The position numbers were made by a program, and so were the translations under genes. Shown piece by piece: positions 49,679-63,677 of a DNA stretch of 64,000 bases. Positions within the stretch are counted from its first letter, which is position 1. Every line of letters starts with the position of its first letter. This DNA comes from Fasciola hepatica (taxonomy: Eukaryota; Platyhelminthes; Trematoda; Plagiorchiida; Fasciolidae): the NCBI GenBank assembly GCA_948099385.1, contig CANUEZ040000191.1:5208001-5272000 (forward strand), given 5' to 3'. The notes under the pieces are model-generated. The model was not told the DNA's origin and made no database searches. It saw only the letters and a list, made by a program, of their open reading frames with translations.

Positions 49679-52600
49679 TCATGAGCATTGCACATGGACA
49701 GAGCCCACACGGGGACACGAACAAGGGTTGGGGTGAACGATTGTCAATAGAACACCCGAACCACAAGGCTATCCGATATGGGTCTCAACGCTTTGTTCAA
49801 CATATACACTACATGATATAGCACAATCTCCATATTGGCTTCGGCTTTCGCTTTCGCTTTGAACGGTAACAACCAAATTATCGCACACCGATCCAATCCT
49901 ATGTTCCATCACTTCTCTATTTATGGGCCTAAGTAAAACCAAGGCATTCCCTTATGAACAATCCCCACACAGATTGCTCATACAATGCAAAAGAGCAGTA
50001 GCAGAGTAGATTTGTATAATATGATTCTCCATGCAGCTTGAACACTGAACTGACCATTGAAAATGATGGAAGCACTGTACAGCTGTTTGATCCGCTAAGG
50101 GAATCATGAGCATTGCACATGGACAGAGCCCACACGGGGACACGAACAAGGGTTGGGGTGAACGAATGTCAGTCGAACACCCAAACCACAAGGCTATCCC
50201 ATATGGGTCTCAACGCTTTGTTCAACATATACACTACATGATATAGCACAATCCCCAAATTGGCTTCGGCTTTCGCTTTCGCTTTGAACGGTAACAACCA
50301 AATTCTCGCACACCGATCCAATCCTATGTTCCATCACTTCTCTATTTATGGGCCTTAGTAAAACCAAGGCATTCCCTTATGAACAATCCCCACACAGATT
50401 GCTCATACAATGCAATAGAGCAGTAGCAGAGTAGATTTGTATAATATGATTCTCCATGCAGCTTGAACACTGAACTGACCATTGAAAATGATGGAAGCAC
50501 TGTACAGCTGTTTGATCCGCTAAGGGAATCATGAGCATTGCACATGGACAGAGCCCACACGGGGACACGAACAAGGGTTGGGGTGAACGAATGTCAGTCG
50601 AACACCCAAACCACAAGGCTATCCGAAATGGGTCTCAACGCATTGTTCAACATATACACTACATGATATAGCACAATCCCCAAATTGGCTTCGGCTTTCG
50701 CTTTCGCTTTGAACGGTAACAACCAAATTCTCGCACACCGATCCAATCCTATGTTCCATCACTTCTCTACTTATGGGCCTAAGTAAACCAAGGCATTCCC
50801 TTATGAACAATCCCCACACAGATTACTCATACAATGCAATAGAGCAGTAGCAGAGTAGATTTGTATAATATGATTCTCCATGCAGCTTGAACACTGAACT
50901 GACCATTGAAAATGATGGAAGCACTGTACAGCTGTTTGATCCGCTAAAGGAATCATGAGCATTGCACATGGACAGAGCCCACACGGGGACACGAACAAGG
51001 GTTGGGGTGAACGAATGTCAGTCGAACACCCGAACCACAAGGCTATCCGATATGGGTCTCAACGCTTTGTTCAACATATACACTACATGATATAGCACAA
51101 TCTCCATATTGGCTTCGGCTTTCGCTTTCGCTTTGAACGGTAACAACCAAATTCTCGCACACCGATCCAATCCTATGTTCCATCACTTCTCTATTTATGG
51201 GCCTAAGTAAAACCAAGGCATTCCCTTATGAACAATCCCCACACAGATTGCTCATACAATGCAATAGAGCAGTAGCAGAGTAGATTTGTATAATATGTAT
51301 CTCCATGCAGCTTGAACACTGAACTGACCATTGAAAATGATGGAAGCACTGTACAGCTGTTTGATCCGCTAAGGGAATCATGAGCATTGCACATGGACAG
51401 AGCCCACACGGGGACACGAACAAGGGTTGGGGTGAACGATTGTCAATAGAACACCCGAACCACAAGGCTATCCGATATGGGTCTCAACGCGTTGTTCAAC
51501 ATATACACTACATGATATAGCACAATCTCCATATTGGCTTCGGCTTTCGCTTTCGCTTTGAACGGTAACAACCAAATTCTCGCACACCGATCCAATCCTA
51601 TGTTCCATCACTTCTCTATTTATGGGCCTAAGTAAACCAAGGCATTCCCTTATGAACAATCCCCACACAGATTACTCATACAATGCAATAGAGCAGTAGC
51701 AGAGTAGATTTGTATAATATGATTCTCCATGCAGCTTGAACACTGAACTGACCATTGAAAATTATGGAAGCACTGTACAGCTGTTTGATCCGCTAAGGGA
51801 ATCATGAGCATTGCACATGGACAGAGCCCACACGGGGACACGAACAAGGGTTGGGGTGAACGATTGTCATCAGAACACCCGAACCACAAGGCTATCCGAT
51901 ATGGGTCTCAACGCTTTGTTCAACATATACACTACATGATATAGCACAATCTCCATATTGGCTTCGGCTTTCGCTTTCGCTTTGAACGGTAACAACCAAA
52001 TTCTCGCACACCGATCCAATCCTATGTTCCATCACTTCTCTATTTATGGGCCTAAGTAAAACCAAGGCATTCCCTTATGAACAATCCCCACACAGATTGG
52101 TCATACAATGCAAAAGAGCAGTAGCAGAGTAGATTTGTATAATATGATTCTCCATGCAGCTTGAACACTGAACTGACCATTGAAAATTATGGTAGCACTG
52201 TACAGCTGTTTGATCCGCTAAGGGAATCATGAGCATTGCACATGGACAGAGCCCACACGGGGACACGAACAAGGGTTGGGGTGAACGAATGTCAGTCGAA
52301 CACCCAAACCACAAGGCTATCCCATATGGGTCTCAACGCTTTGTTCAACATATACACTACATGATATAGCACAATCCCCAAATTGGATTCGGCTTTCGCT
52401 TTCGCTTTGAACGGTAACAACCAAATTCTCGCACACCGATCCAATCCTATGTTCCATCACTTCTCTATTTATGGGCCTTAGTAAAACCAAGGCATTCCCT
52501 TATGAACAATCCACACAGATTACTCATACAATGCAATAGAGCAGTAGCAGAGTAGATTTGTATAATATGATTCTCCATGCAGCTTGAACACTGAACTGAC

Positions 52601-54344
52601 CATTGAAAATTATGGAAGCACTGTACAGCTGTTTGATCCGCTAAGGGAATCATGAGCATTGCACATGGACAGAGCCCACACGGGGACACGAACAAGGGTT
52701 GGGGTGAACGAATGTCAGTCGAACACCCAAACCACAAGGCTATCCGAAATGGGTCTCAACGCATTGTTCAACATATACACTACATGATATAGCACAATCC
52801 CCAAATTGGCTTCGGCTTTCGCTTTCGCTTTGAACGGTAACAACCAAATTCTCGCACACCGATCCAATCCTATGTTCCATCACTTCTCTACTTATGGGCC
52901 TAAGTAAACCGAGGCATTCCCTTATGAACAATCCCCACACAGATTACTCATACAATGCAATAGAGCAGTAGCAGAGTAGATTTGTATAATATGATTCTCC
53001 ATGCAGCTTGAACACTGAACTGACCATTGAAAATGATGGAAGCACTGTACAGCTGTTTGATCCGCTAAGGGAATCATGAGCATTGCACATGGACAGAGCC
53101 CACACGGGGACACGAACAAGGGTTGGGGTGAACGAATGTCAGTCGAACACCCAAACCACAAGGCTATCCGATATGGGTCTCAACGCTTTGTTCAACATAT
53201 ACACTACATGATATAGCACAATCTCCATATTGGCTTCGGCTTTCGCTTTCGCTTTGAACGGTAACAACCAAATTCTCGCACACCGATCCAATCCTTTGTT
53301 CCATCACTTCTCTATTTATGGGCCTAAGTAAAACCAAGGCATTCCCTTATGAACAATCCACACAGATTACTCATACAATGCAATAGAGCAGTAGCAGAGT
53401 AGATTTGTATAATATGTATCTCCATGCAGCTTGAACACTGAACTGACCATTGAAAATTATGGAAGCACTGTACAGCTGTTTGATCCGCTAAGGGAATCAT
53501 GAGCATTGCACATGGACAGAGCCCACACGGGGACACGAACAAGGGTTGGGGTGAACGATTGTCAATAGAACACCCGAACCACAAGGCTATCCGATATGGG
53601 TCTCAACGCTTTGTTCAACATATACACTACATGATATTGCACAATCTCCATATTGGCTTCGGCTTTCGCTTTCGCTTTGAACGGTAACAACCAAATTCTC
53701 GCACACCGATCCAATCCTATGTTCCATCACTTCTCTACTTATGGGCCTAAGTAAAACCAAGGCATTCCCTTATGAACAATCCCCACACAGATTGCTCTTA
53801 CAATGCAATAGAGCAGTAGCAGAGTAGATTTGTATAATATGATTCTCCATGCAGCTTGAACACTGAACTGACCATTGAAAATGATGGAAGCACTGTACAG
53901 CTGTTTGATCCGCTAAGGGAATCATGAGCATTGCACATGGACAGAGCCCACACGGGGACACGAACAAGGGTTGGGGTGAACGATTGTCAATAGAACACCC
54001 GAACCACAAGGCTATCCGATATGGGTCTCAACGCTTTGTTCAACATATACACTACATGATATAGCACAATCTCCATATTGGCTTCGGCTTTCGCTTTCGC
54101 TTTGAACGGTAACAACCAAATTATCGCACACCGATCCAATCCTATGTTCCATCACTTCTCTATTTATGGGCCTTAGTAAAACCAAGGCATTCCCTTATGA
54201 ACAATCCACACAGATTACTCATACAATGCAATAGAGCAGTAGCAGAGTAGATTTGTATAATATGATTCTCCATGCAGCTTGAACACTGAACTGACCATTG
54301 AAAATTATGGTAGCACTGTACAGCTGTTTGATCCGCTAAGGGAA
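49679..54344. repeat. Unit U118 and two copies of a ~2.1-kb five-unit HOR (U119-U123, U124-U128)
   Basis: U118 (49679) has TTATCGCAC and AAAAGAGC. Then U119 (50104) and U124 (52227) share CTATCCCATATGG and GGGCCTTAGT; U120 (50529) and U125 (52650) share CCGAAATGGG, CGCATTG and AGTAAACC; U121 (50953) and U126 (53074) share CTCCATATTGG and ATATGTATCTCC; U122 and U127 share GATTGTCAATAG. Lengths are 2123 and 2118 bp because the small deletions are distributed differently. Private changes include CGCGTTG in U122, GTCATCAGAAC in U123 and GATATTGCAC in U127. Confidence 0.83.
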
Positions 54345-57300
54345 TCATGAGCATTGCACATGGACAGAGCCCACACGGGGACACGAACAAGGGTTGGGGT
54401 GCACGATTGTCAATAGAACACCCAAACCACAAGGCTATCCGATATGGGTCTCAACGCTTTGTTCAACATACACAATACATGATATAGCACAATCCCCAAA
54501 TTGGATTCGGCTTTCGCTTTCGCTTTGAACGGTAACAACCAAATTATCGCACACCGATCCAATCCTATGTTCCATCACTTCTCTATTTATGGGCCTAAGT
54601 AAAACCAAGGCATTCCCTTATGAACAATCCCCACACAGATTGTTCATACAATGCAATAGAGCAGTAGCAGAGTAGATTTGTATAATATGATTCTCCATGC
54701 AGCTTGAACACTGAACTAACCATTGAAAATTATGGAAGCACTGTACAGCTGTTTGATCCGCTAAGGGAATCATGAGCATTGCACATGGACAGAGCCCACA
54801 CGGGGACACGAACAAGGGTTGGGGTGAACGAATGTCAGTCGAACACCCAAACCACAAGGCTATCCGATATGGGTCTCAACGCTTTCTTCAACATATACAC
54901 TACATGATATAGCACAATCCCCAAATTGGCTTCGGCTTTCGCTTTCGCTTTGAACGGTAACAACCAAATTCTCGCACACCGATCCAATCCTATGTTCCAT
55001 CACTTCTCTATTTATGGGCCTTAGTAAAACCAAGGCATTCCCTTATGAACAATCCACACAGATTACTCATACAATGCAATAGAGCAGTAGCAGAGTAGAT
55101 TTGTATAATATGATTCTCCATGCAGCTTGAACACTGAACTGACCATTGAAAATGATGGAAGCACTGTACAGCTGTTTGATCCGCTAAAGGAATCATGAGC
55201 ATTGCACATGGACAGAGCCCACACAGGGACACGTACAATGGTTGGGGTGAACGATTGTCAGTCGAACACCCAAACCACAAGGCTATCCGATATGGGTCTC
55301 AACGCTTTGTTCAACATACACAATACATGATATAGCACAATCCCCAAATTGGATTCGGCTTTCGCTTTCGCTTTGAACGGTAACAACCAAATTATCGCAC
55401 ACCGATCCAATCCTATGTTCCATCACTTCTCTATTTATGGGCCTTAGTAAAACCAAGGCATTCCCTTATGAACAATCCACACAGATTACTCATACAATGC
55501 AATAGAGCAGTAGCAGAGTAGATTTGTATAATATGATTCTCCATGCAGCTTGAACACTGAACTGACCATTGAAAATGATGGAAACACTGTACAGCTTTTT
55601 GATCCGCTAAGGGAATCATGAGCATTGCACATGGACAGAGCCCACACAGGGACACGTACAATGGTTGGGGTGAACGATTGTCAGTCGAACACCCAAACCA
55701 CAAGGCTATCCGATATGGGTCTCAACGCTTTGTTCAACATACACAATACATGATATAGCACAATCCCCAAATTGGATTCGGCTTTCGCTTTCGCTTTGAA
55801 CGGTAACAACCAAATTATCGCACACCGATCCAATCCTATGTTCCATCACTTCTCTATTTATGGGCCTAAGTAAAACCAAGGCATTCCCTTATGAACAATC
55901 CCCACACAGATTGCTCATACAATGCAATAGAGCAGTAGCAGAGTAGATTTGTATAATATGATTCTCCATGCAGCTTGAACACTGAACTAACCATTGAAAA
56001 TGATGGAAGCACTGTACAGCTGTTTGATCCGCTAAGGGAATCATGAGCATTGCACAGGGACAGAGCCCACACGGGGACACGAACAAGGGTTGGGGTGAAC
56101 GAATGTCAGTCGAACACCCAAACCACAAGGCTATCCGATATGGGTCTCAACGCTTTGTTCAACATATACAATACATGATATAGCACAATCCCCAAATTGT
56201 CTTCGGCTTTCGCTTTCGCTTTGAACGGTAACAACCAAATTCTCGCACACCGATCCAATCCTATGTTCCATCACTTCTCTACTTATGGGCCTAAGTTAAA
56301 CCAAGGCATTCCCTTATGAACAATCCCCACACAGATTGCTCATACAATGCAATAGAGCAGTAGCAGAGTAGATTTGTATAATATGATTCTCCATGCAGCT
56401 TGAACACTGAACTGACCATTGAAAATTATGGAAGCACTGTACAGCTGTTTGATCCGCTAAGGGAATCATGAGCATTGCAAATGGACCGAGTCCACACGGG
56501 GACACGAACAAGGGTTGGGGTGAACGATTGTCAATAGAACACCCGAACCACAAGGCTATCCGATATGGGTCTGAACGCTTTGTTCAACATATACACTACA
56601 TGATATAGCACAATCCCCAAATTGGCTTCGGCTTTCGCTTTCGCTTTGAACGGTAACAACCAAATTCTCGCACACCGATCCAATCCTATGTTCGATCACT
56701 TCTCTACTTATGGGCCTAAGTAAAACCAAGGCATTCCCTTATGAACAATCCACACAGATTGCTCATACAATGCAATAAAGCAGTAGCAGAGTAGATTTGT
56801 ATAATATGATTCTCCATGCAGCTTGAACACTGAACTGACCATTGAAAATTATGGAAGCACTGTACAGCTGTTTGATCCGCTAAGGGAATCATGAGCATTG
56901 CACATGGACAGAGCCCACACGGGGACACGAACAAGGGTTGGGGTGAACGATTGTCAGTCGAACACCCAAACCACAAGGCTATCCGATATGGGTCTCAACG
57001 CTTTGTTCAACATATACAATACATGATATAGCACAATCTCCAAATTGGCTTCGGCTTTCGCTTTCGCTTTGAACGGTAACAACCAAATTCTCGCACACCG
57101 ATCCAATCCTATGTTCCATCACTTCTCTATTTATGGGCCTAAGTAAAACCAAGGCATTCCCTTATGAACAATCCCCACACAGATTGCTCATACAATGCAA
57201 TAGAGCAGTAGCAGAGTAGATTTGTATAATATGATTCTCCATGCAGCTTGAACACTGAACTGACCATTGAAAATGATGGAAGCACTGTACAGCTGTTTGA

Positions 57301-60281
57301 TCCGCTAAGGGAATCATGAGCATTGCACATGGACAGAACCCACACGGGGACACGAACAAGGGTTGGGGTGAACGAATGTCAGTCGAACACCCAAATCACA
57401 AGGCTATCCCATATGGGTCTCAACGCTTTGTTCAACATATACAATACATGATATAGCACAATCCCCAAATTGGCTTCGGCTTTCGCTTTCGCTTTGAACG
57501 GTAACAACCAAATTCTCGCACACCGATCCAATCCTATGTTCCATCACTTCTCTATTTATGGGCCTAAGTAAAACCAAGGCATTCCCTTATGAACAATCCC
57601 CACACAGATTACTCATACAATGCAATAGAGCAGTAGCAGAGTAGATTTGTATAATATGTATCTCCATGCAGCTTGAACACTGAACTGACCATTGAAAATT
57701 ATGGAAGCACTGTACAGCTGTTTGATCCGCTAAGGGAATCATGAGCATTGCACATGGACAGAGCCCACACGGGGACACGAACAAGGGTTGGGGTGAACGA
57801 ATGTCAGTCGAACACCCAAACCACAAGGCTATCCGATATGGGTCTCAACGCTTTGTTCAACATATACAATACATGATATAGCACAATCTCCATATTGGCT
57901 TCGGATTTCGCTTCGGCTTTGAACGGTAACAACCAAATTCTCGCACACCGATCCAATCCTATGTTCCATCACTTCTCTATTTATGGGCCTAAGTAAAACC
58001 AAGGCATTCCCTTATGAACAATCCACACAGATTACTCATACAATGCAAAAGAGCAGTAGCAGAGTAGATTTGTATAATATGATTCTCCATGCAGCTTGAA
58101 CAGTGAACTGACCATTGAAAATGATGGAAGCACTGTACAGCTGTTTGATCCGCTAAGGGAATCATGAGCATTGCACATGGACAGAGCCCACACGGGGACA
58201 CGAACAAGGGTTGGAGTGAACGATTGTCAATAGAACACCCAAACCACAAGGCTATCCGATATGGGTCTCAACGCATTGTTCAACATATACACTACATGAT
58301 ATAGCACAATCCCCAAATTGGCTTCGGCTTTCGCTTTCGCTTTGAACGGTAACAACCAAATTCTCGCACACCGATCCAATCCTATGTTCCATCACTTCTC
58401 TACTTATGGGCCTAAGTAAACCAAGGCATTCCCTTATGAACAATCCCCACACAGATTACTCATACAATGCAATAGAGCAGTAGCAGAGTAGATTTGTATA
58501 ATATGATTCTCCATGCAGCTTGAACAATGAACTGACCATTGAAAATTATGGAAGCACTGTACAGCTGTTTGATCCGCTAAGGGAATCATGAGCATTGCAC
58601 ATGGACAGAGCCCACACGGGGACACGAACAAGGGTTGGGGTGAACGATTGTCAATAGAACACCCGAACCACAAGGCTATCCGATATGGGTCTCAACGCAT
58701 TGTTCAACATATACACTACATGATATAGCACAATCCCCAAATTGGCTTCGGCTTTCGCTTTCGCTTTGAACGGTAACAACCAAATTCTCGTACACCGATC
58801 CAATCCTATGTTCCATCACTTCTCTACTTATGGGCCTAAGTAAACCAAGGCATTCCCTTATGAACAATCCCCACACAGATTACTCATACAATGCAATAGA
58901 GCAGTAGCAGAGTAGATTTGTATAATATGATTCTCCATGCAGCTTGAACACTGAACTGACCATTGAAAATGATGGAAGCACTGTACAGCTGTTTGATCCG
59001 CTAAAGGAATCATGAGCATTGCACATGGACAGAGCCCACACGGGGACACGAACAAGGGTTGGGGTGAACGAATGTCAGTCGAACACCCGAACCACAAGGC
59101 TATCCGATATGGGTCTCAACGCTTTGTTCAACATATACACTACATGATATAGCACAATCTCCATATTGGCTTCGGCTTTCGCTTTCGCTTTGAACGGTAA
59201 CAACCAAATTCTCGCACACCGATCCAATCCTATGTTCCATCACTTCTCTATTTATGGGCCTAAGTAAAACCAAGGCATTCCCTTATGAACAATCCACACA
59301 GATTACTCATACAATGCAAAAGAGCAGTAGCAGAGTAGATTTGTATAATATGATTCTCCATGCAGCTTGAACACTGAACTGACCATTGAAAATGATGGAA
59401 GCACTGTACAGCTGTTTGATCCGCTAAGGGAATCATGAGCATTGCACATGGACAGAGCCCACACGGGGACACGAACAAGGGTTGGGGTGAACGATTGTCA
59501 ATAGAACACCCGAACCACAAGGCTATCCGATATGGGTCTCAACGCTTTGTTCAACATATACACTACATGATATAGCACAATCTCCATATTGGCTTCGGCT
59601 TTCGCTTTCGCTTTGAACGGTAACAACCAAATTCTCGCACACCGATCCAATCCTATGTTCCATCACTTCTCTACTTATGGGCCTAAGTAAACCAAGGCAT
59701 TCCCTTATGAACAATCCCCACACAGATTACTCATACAATGCAATAGAGCAGTAGCAGAGTAGATTTGTATAATATGATTCTCCATGCAGCTTGAACACTG
59801 AACTGACCATTGAAAATGATGGAAGCACTGTACAGCTGTTTGATCCGCTAAGGGAATCATGAGCATTGCACATGGACAGAGCCCACACGGGGACACGAAC
59901 AAGGGTTGGGGTGAACGATTGTCAATAGAACACCCGAACCACAAGGCTATCCGATATGGGTCTCAACGCTTTGTTCAACATATACACTACATGATATAGC
60001 ACAATCTCCATATTGGCTTCGGCTTTCGCTTTCGCTTTGAACGGTAACAACCAAATTCTCGCACACCGATCCAATCCTATGTTCCATCACTTCTCTATTT
60101 ATGGGCCTAAGTAAAACCAAGGCATTCCCTTATGAACAATCCCCACACAGATTGGTCATACAATGCAATAGAGCAGTAGCAGAGTAGATTTGTATAATAT
60201 GATTCTCCATGCAGCTTGAACACTGAACTGACCATTGAAAATGATGGAAGCACTGTACAGCTGTTTGATCCGCTAAGGGAA
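54345..60281. repeat. Right-domain mixture (U129-U142)
   Basis: Starts are 54345, 54770, 55193, 55616, 56041, 56466, 56889, 57314, 57739, 58162, 58586, 59010, 59433 and 59857. U130 and U131 are adjacent 423-bp units. U131 and U132 share CACAGGGACACGTACAATGG, ATACACAATAC and TTATCGCAC. U134 has GCAAATGGACCGAGTCC. These two unit types become members of the terminal 4-mer. U136 carries the left-domain marker GACAGAACCC (57338). U137 has CGGATTTCGCTTCGGC. U138-U139 are adjacent 424-bp units with CGCATTG. U140-U141 form an 847-bp dimer like U114-U115. Confidence 0.83.
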
Positions 60282-63200
60282 TCATGAGCATTGCACATGG
60301 ACAGAGCCCACACGGGGACACGAACAAGGGTTGGGGTGAACGATTGTCAATAGAACACCCGAACCACAAGGCTATCCGATATGGGTCTCAACGCTTTGTT
60401 CAACATATACACTACATGATATAGCACAATCTCCATATTGGCTTCGGCTTTCGCTTTCGCTTTGAACGGTAACAACCAAATTCTCGCACACCGATCCAAT
60501 CCTATGTTCCATCACTTCTCTATTTATGGGCCTTAGTAAAACCAAGGCATTCCCTTATGAACAATCCACACAGATTACTCATACAATGCAATAGAGCAGT
60601 AGCAGAGTAGATTTGTATAATATGATTCTCCATGCAGCTTGAACACTGAACTGACCATTGAAAATTATGGAAGCACTGTACAGCTGTTTGATCCGCTAAG
60701 GGAATCATGAGCATTGCAAATGGACCGAGTCCACACGGGGACACGAACAAGGGTTGGGGTGAACGATTGTCAATAGAACACCCGAACCACAAGGCTATCC
60801 GATATGGGTCTCAACGCTTTGTTCAACATATACACTACATGATATAGCACAATCCCCAAATTGGCTTCGGCTTTCGCTTTCGCTTTGAACGGTAACAACC
60901 AAATTCTCGCACACCGATCCAATCCTATGTTCCATCACTTCTCTATTTATGGGCCTTAGTAAAACCAAGGCATTCCCTTATGAACAATCCCCACACAGAT
61001 TGGTCATACAATGCAATAGAGCAGTAGCAGAGTAGATTTGTATAATATGATTCTCCATGCAGCTTGAACACTGAACTGACCATTGAAAATGATGGAAGCA
61101 CTGTACAGCTGTTTGATCCGCTAAAGGAATCATGAGCATTGCACGTGGACAGAGCCCACACAGGGACACGTACAATGGTTGGGGTGAACGATTGTCAGTC
61201 GAACACCCAAACCACAAGGCTATCCGATATGGGTCTCAACGCTTTGTTCAACATACACAATACATGATATAGCACAATCCCCAAATTGGATTCGGCTTTC
61301 GCTTTCGCTTTGAACGGTAACAACCAAATTATCGCACACCGATCCAATCCTATGTTCCATCACTTCTCTATTTATGGGCCTAAGTAAAACCAAGGCATTC
61401 CCTGATGAACAATCCCCACACAGATTGCTCATACAATGCAATAGAGCAGTAGCAGAGTAGATTTGTATAATATGATTCTCCATGCAGCTTGACCACTGAA
61501 CTGACCATTGAAAATTATGGAAGCACTGTACAGCTTTTTGATCCGCTAAGGGAATCATGAGCATTGCACATGGACAGAGCCCACACGGGGACACGAACAA
61601 GGGTTGGGGTGAACGATTGTCAATAGAACACCCGAACCACAAGGCTATCCGATATGGGTCTCAACGCTTTGTTCAACATATACACTACATGATATAGCAC
61701 AATCTCCATATTGGCTTCGGCTTTCGCTTTCGCTTTGAACGGTAACAACCAAATTCTCGCACACCGATCCAATCCTATGTTCCATCACTTCTCTATTTAT
61801 GGGCCTAAGTAAAACCAAGGCATTCCCTTATGAACAATCCCCACACAGATTGGTCATACAATGCAATAGAGCAGTAGCAGAGTAGATTTGTATAATATGA
61901 TTCTCCATGCAGCTTGAACACTGAACTGACCATTGAAAATTATGGAAGCACTGTACAGCTGTTTGATCCGCTAAGGGAATCATGAGCATTGCACATGGAC
62001 AGAGCCCACACGGGGACACGAACAAGGGTTGGGGTGAACGATTGTCAATAGAACACCCGAACCACAAGGCTATCCGATATGGGTCTCAACGCTTTGTTCA
62101 ACATATACACTACATGATATAGCACAATCCCCAAATTGGCTTCGGCTTTCGCTTTCGCTTTGAACGGTAACAACCAAATTCTCGCACACCGATCCAATCC
62201 TATGTTCCATCACTTCTCTATTTATGGGCCTTAGTAAAACCAAGGCATTCCCTTATGAACAATCCACACAGATTACTCATACAATGCAATAGAGCAGTAG
62301 CAGAGTAGATTTGTATAATATGATTCTCCATGCAGCTTGAACACTGAACTGACCATTGAAAATTATGGAAGCACTGTACAGCTGTTTGATCCGCTAAGGG
62401 AATCATGAGCATTGCAAATGGACCGAGTCCACACGGGGACACGAACAAGGGTTGGGGTGAACGATTGTCAATAGAACACCCGAACCACAAGGCTATCCGA
62501 TATGGGTCTCAACGCTTTGTTCAACATATACACTACATGATATAGCACAATCCCCAAATTGGCTTCGGCTTTCGCTTTCGCTTTGAACGGTAACAACCAA
62601 ATTCTCGCACACCGATCCAATCCTATGTTCCATCACTTCTCTATTTATGGGCCTAAGTAAAACCAAGGCATTCCCTTATGAACAATCCCCACACAGATTG
62701 CTCATACAATGCAATAGAGCAGTAGCAGAGTAGATTTGTATAATATGATTCTCCATGCAGCTTGAACACTGAACTGACCATTGAAAATGATGGAAGCACT
62801 GTACAGCTGTTTGATCCGCTAAAGGAATCATGAGCATTGCACGTGGACAGAGCCCACACAGGGACACGTACAATGGTTGGGGTGAACGATTGTCAGTCGA
62901 ACACCCAAACCACAAGGCTATCCGATATGGGTCTCAACGCTTTGTTCAACATACACAATACATGATATAGCACAATCCCCAAATTGGATTCGGCTTTCGC
63001 TTTCGCTTTGAACGGTAACAACCAAATTATCGCACACCGATCCAATCCTATGTTCCATCACTTCTCTATTTATGGGCCTAAGTAAAACCAAGGCATTCCC
63101 TGATGAACAATCCCCACACAGATTGCTCATACAATGCAATAGAGCAGTAGCAGAGTAGATTTGTATAATATGATTCTCCATGCAGCTTGACCACTGAACT

Positions 63201-63677
63201 GACCATTGAAAATTATGGAAGCACTGTACAGCTTTTTGATCCGCTAAGGGAATCATGAGCATTGCACATGGACAGAGCCCACACGTGGATACTAACAAGG
63301 GATGGGGTGAACGCATGTCAGTCGAATTCCCAAACCACAAGGCTATCCGATATGGGTCTGAACGCTTTGTTCAACATATACACTACATGATATAGCACAA
63401 TCCCCAAATTGGATTCCGCTTTCGTATTGGCTTTGAACGGTAACAACCAAATTCTCGCACACCGATCCAATCCTATGTTCCATCACTTCTCTATTTATGG
63501 GCCTAAGTAAAACCAAGGCATTCCCTTATGAACAATCCCCACACAGATTGGTCATACAATGCAATAGAGCAGTAGCAGAGTAGATTTGTATAATATGATT
63601 CTCCATGCAGCTTGAACACTGAACTGACCATTGAAAATTATGGAAGCACTGTACAGCTGTTTGATCCGCTAAGGGAA
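60282..63677. repeat. Four-unit HOR, 1698 bp, two copies (U143-U146, U147-U150)
   Basis: Starts are 60282 (423), 60705, 61130, 61555 and 61980 (423), 62403, 62828, 63253. Order: a unit with GGGCCTTAGT and the 2-bp deletion; a unit with GCAAATGGACCGAGTCC; a unit with GCACGTGGAC, CACAGGGACACGTAC, CCCTGATGAAC and CTTGACCACTG; and a unit with GATTGGTCAT. The partial U151 begins a third copy. The copies differ in a few places, notably CTCCATATTGG in U143 against CCCCAAATTGG in U147, and the diverged patch in U150. Confidence 0.9.
63286..63440. repeat. Diverged patch in U150
   Basis: Against its HOR partner U146, this patch has ACACGTGGATACTAAC for the G-rich block, GGGATGGGG, GAACGCATGTCAG, CGAATTCCC, CTGAACG, and a rearranged micro-repeat GGATTCCGCTTTCGTATTGG. 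Left of 63286 and right of 63440 the unit returns to the U146 type. A short tract with many clustered differences inside an otherwise matched HOR copy suggests gene conversion from a more distant unit. Confidence 0.82.
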
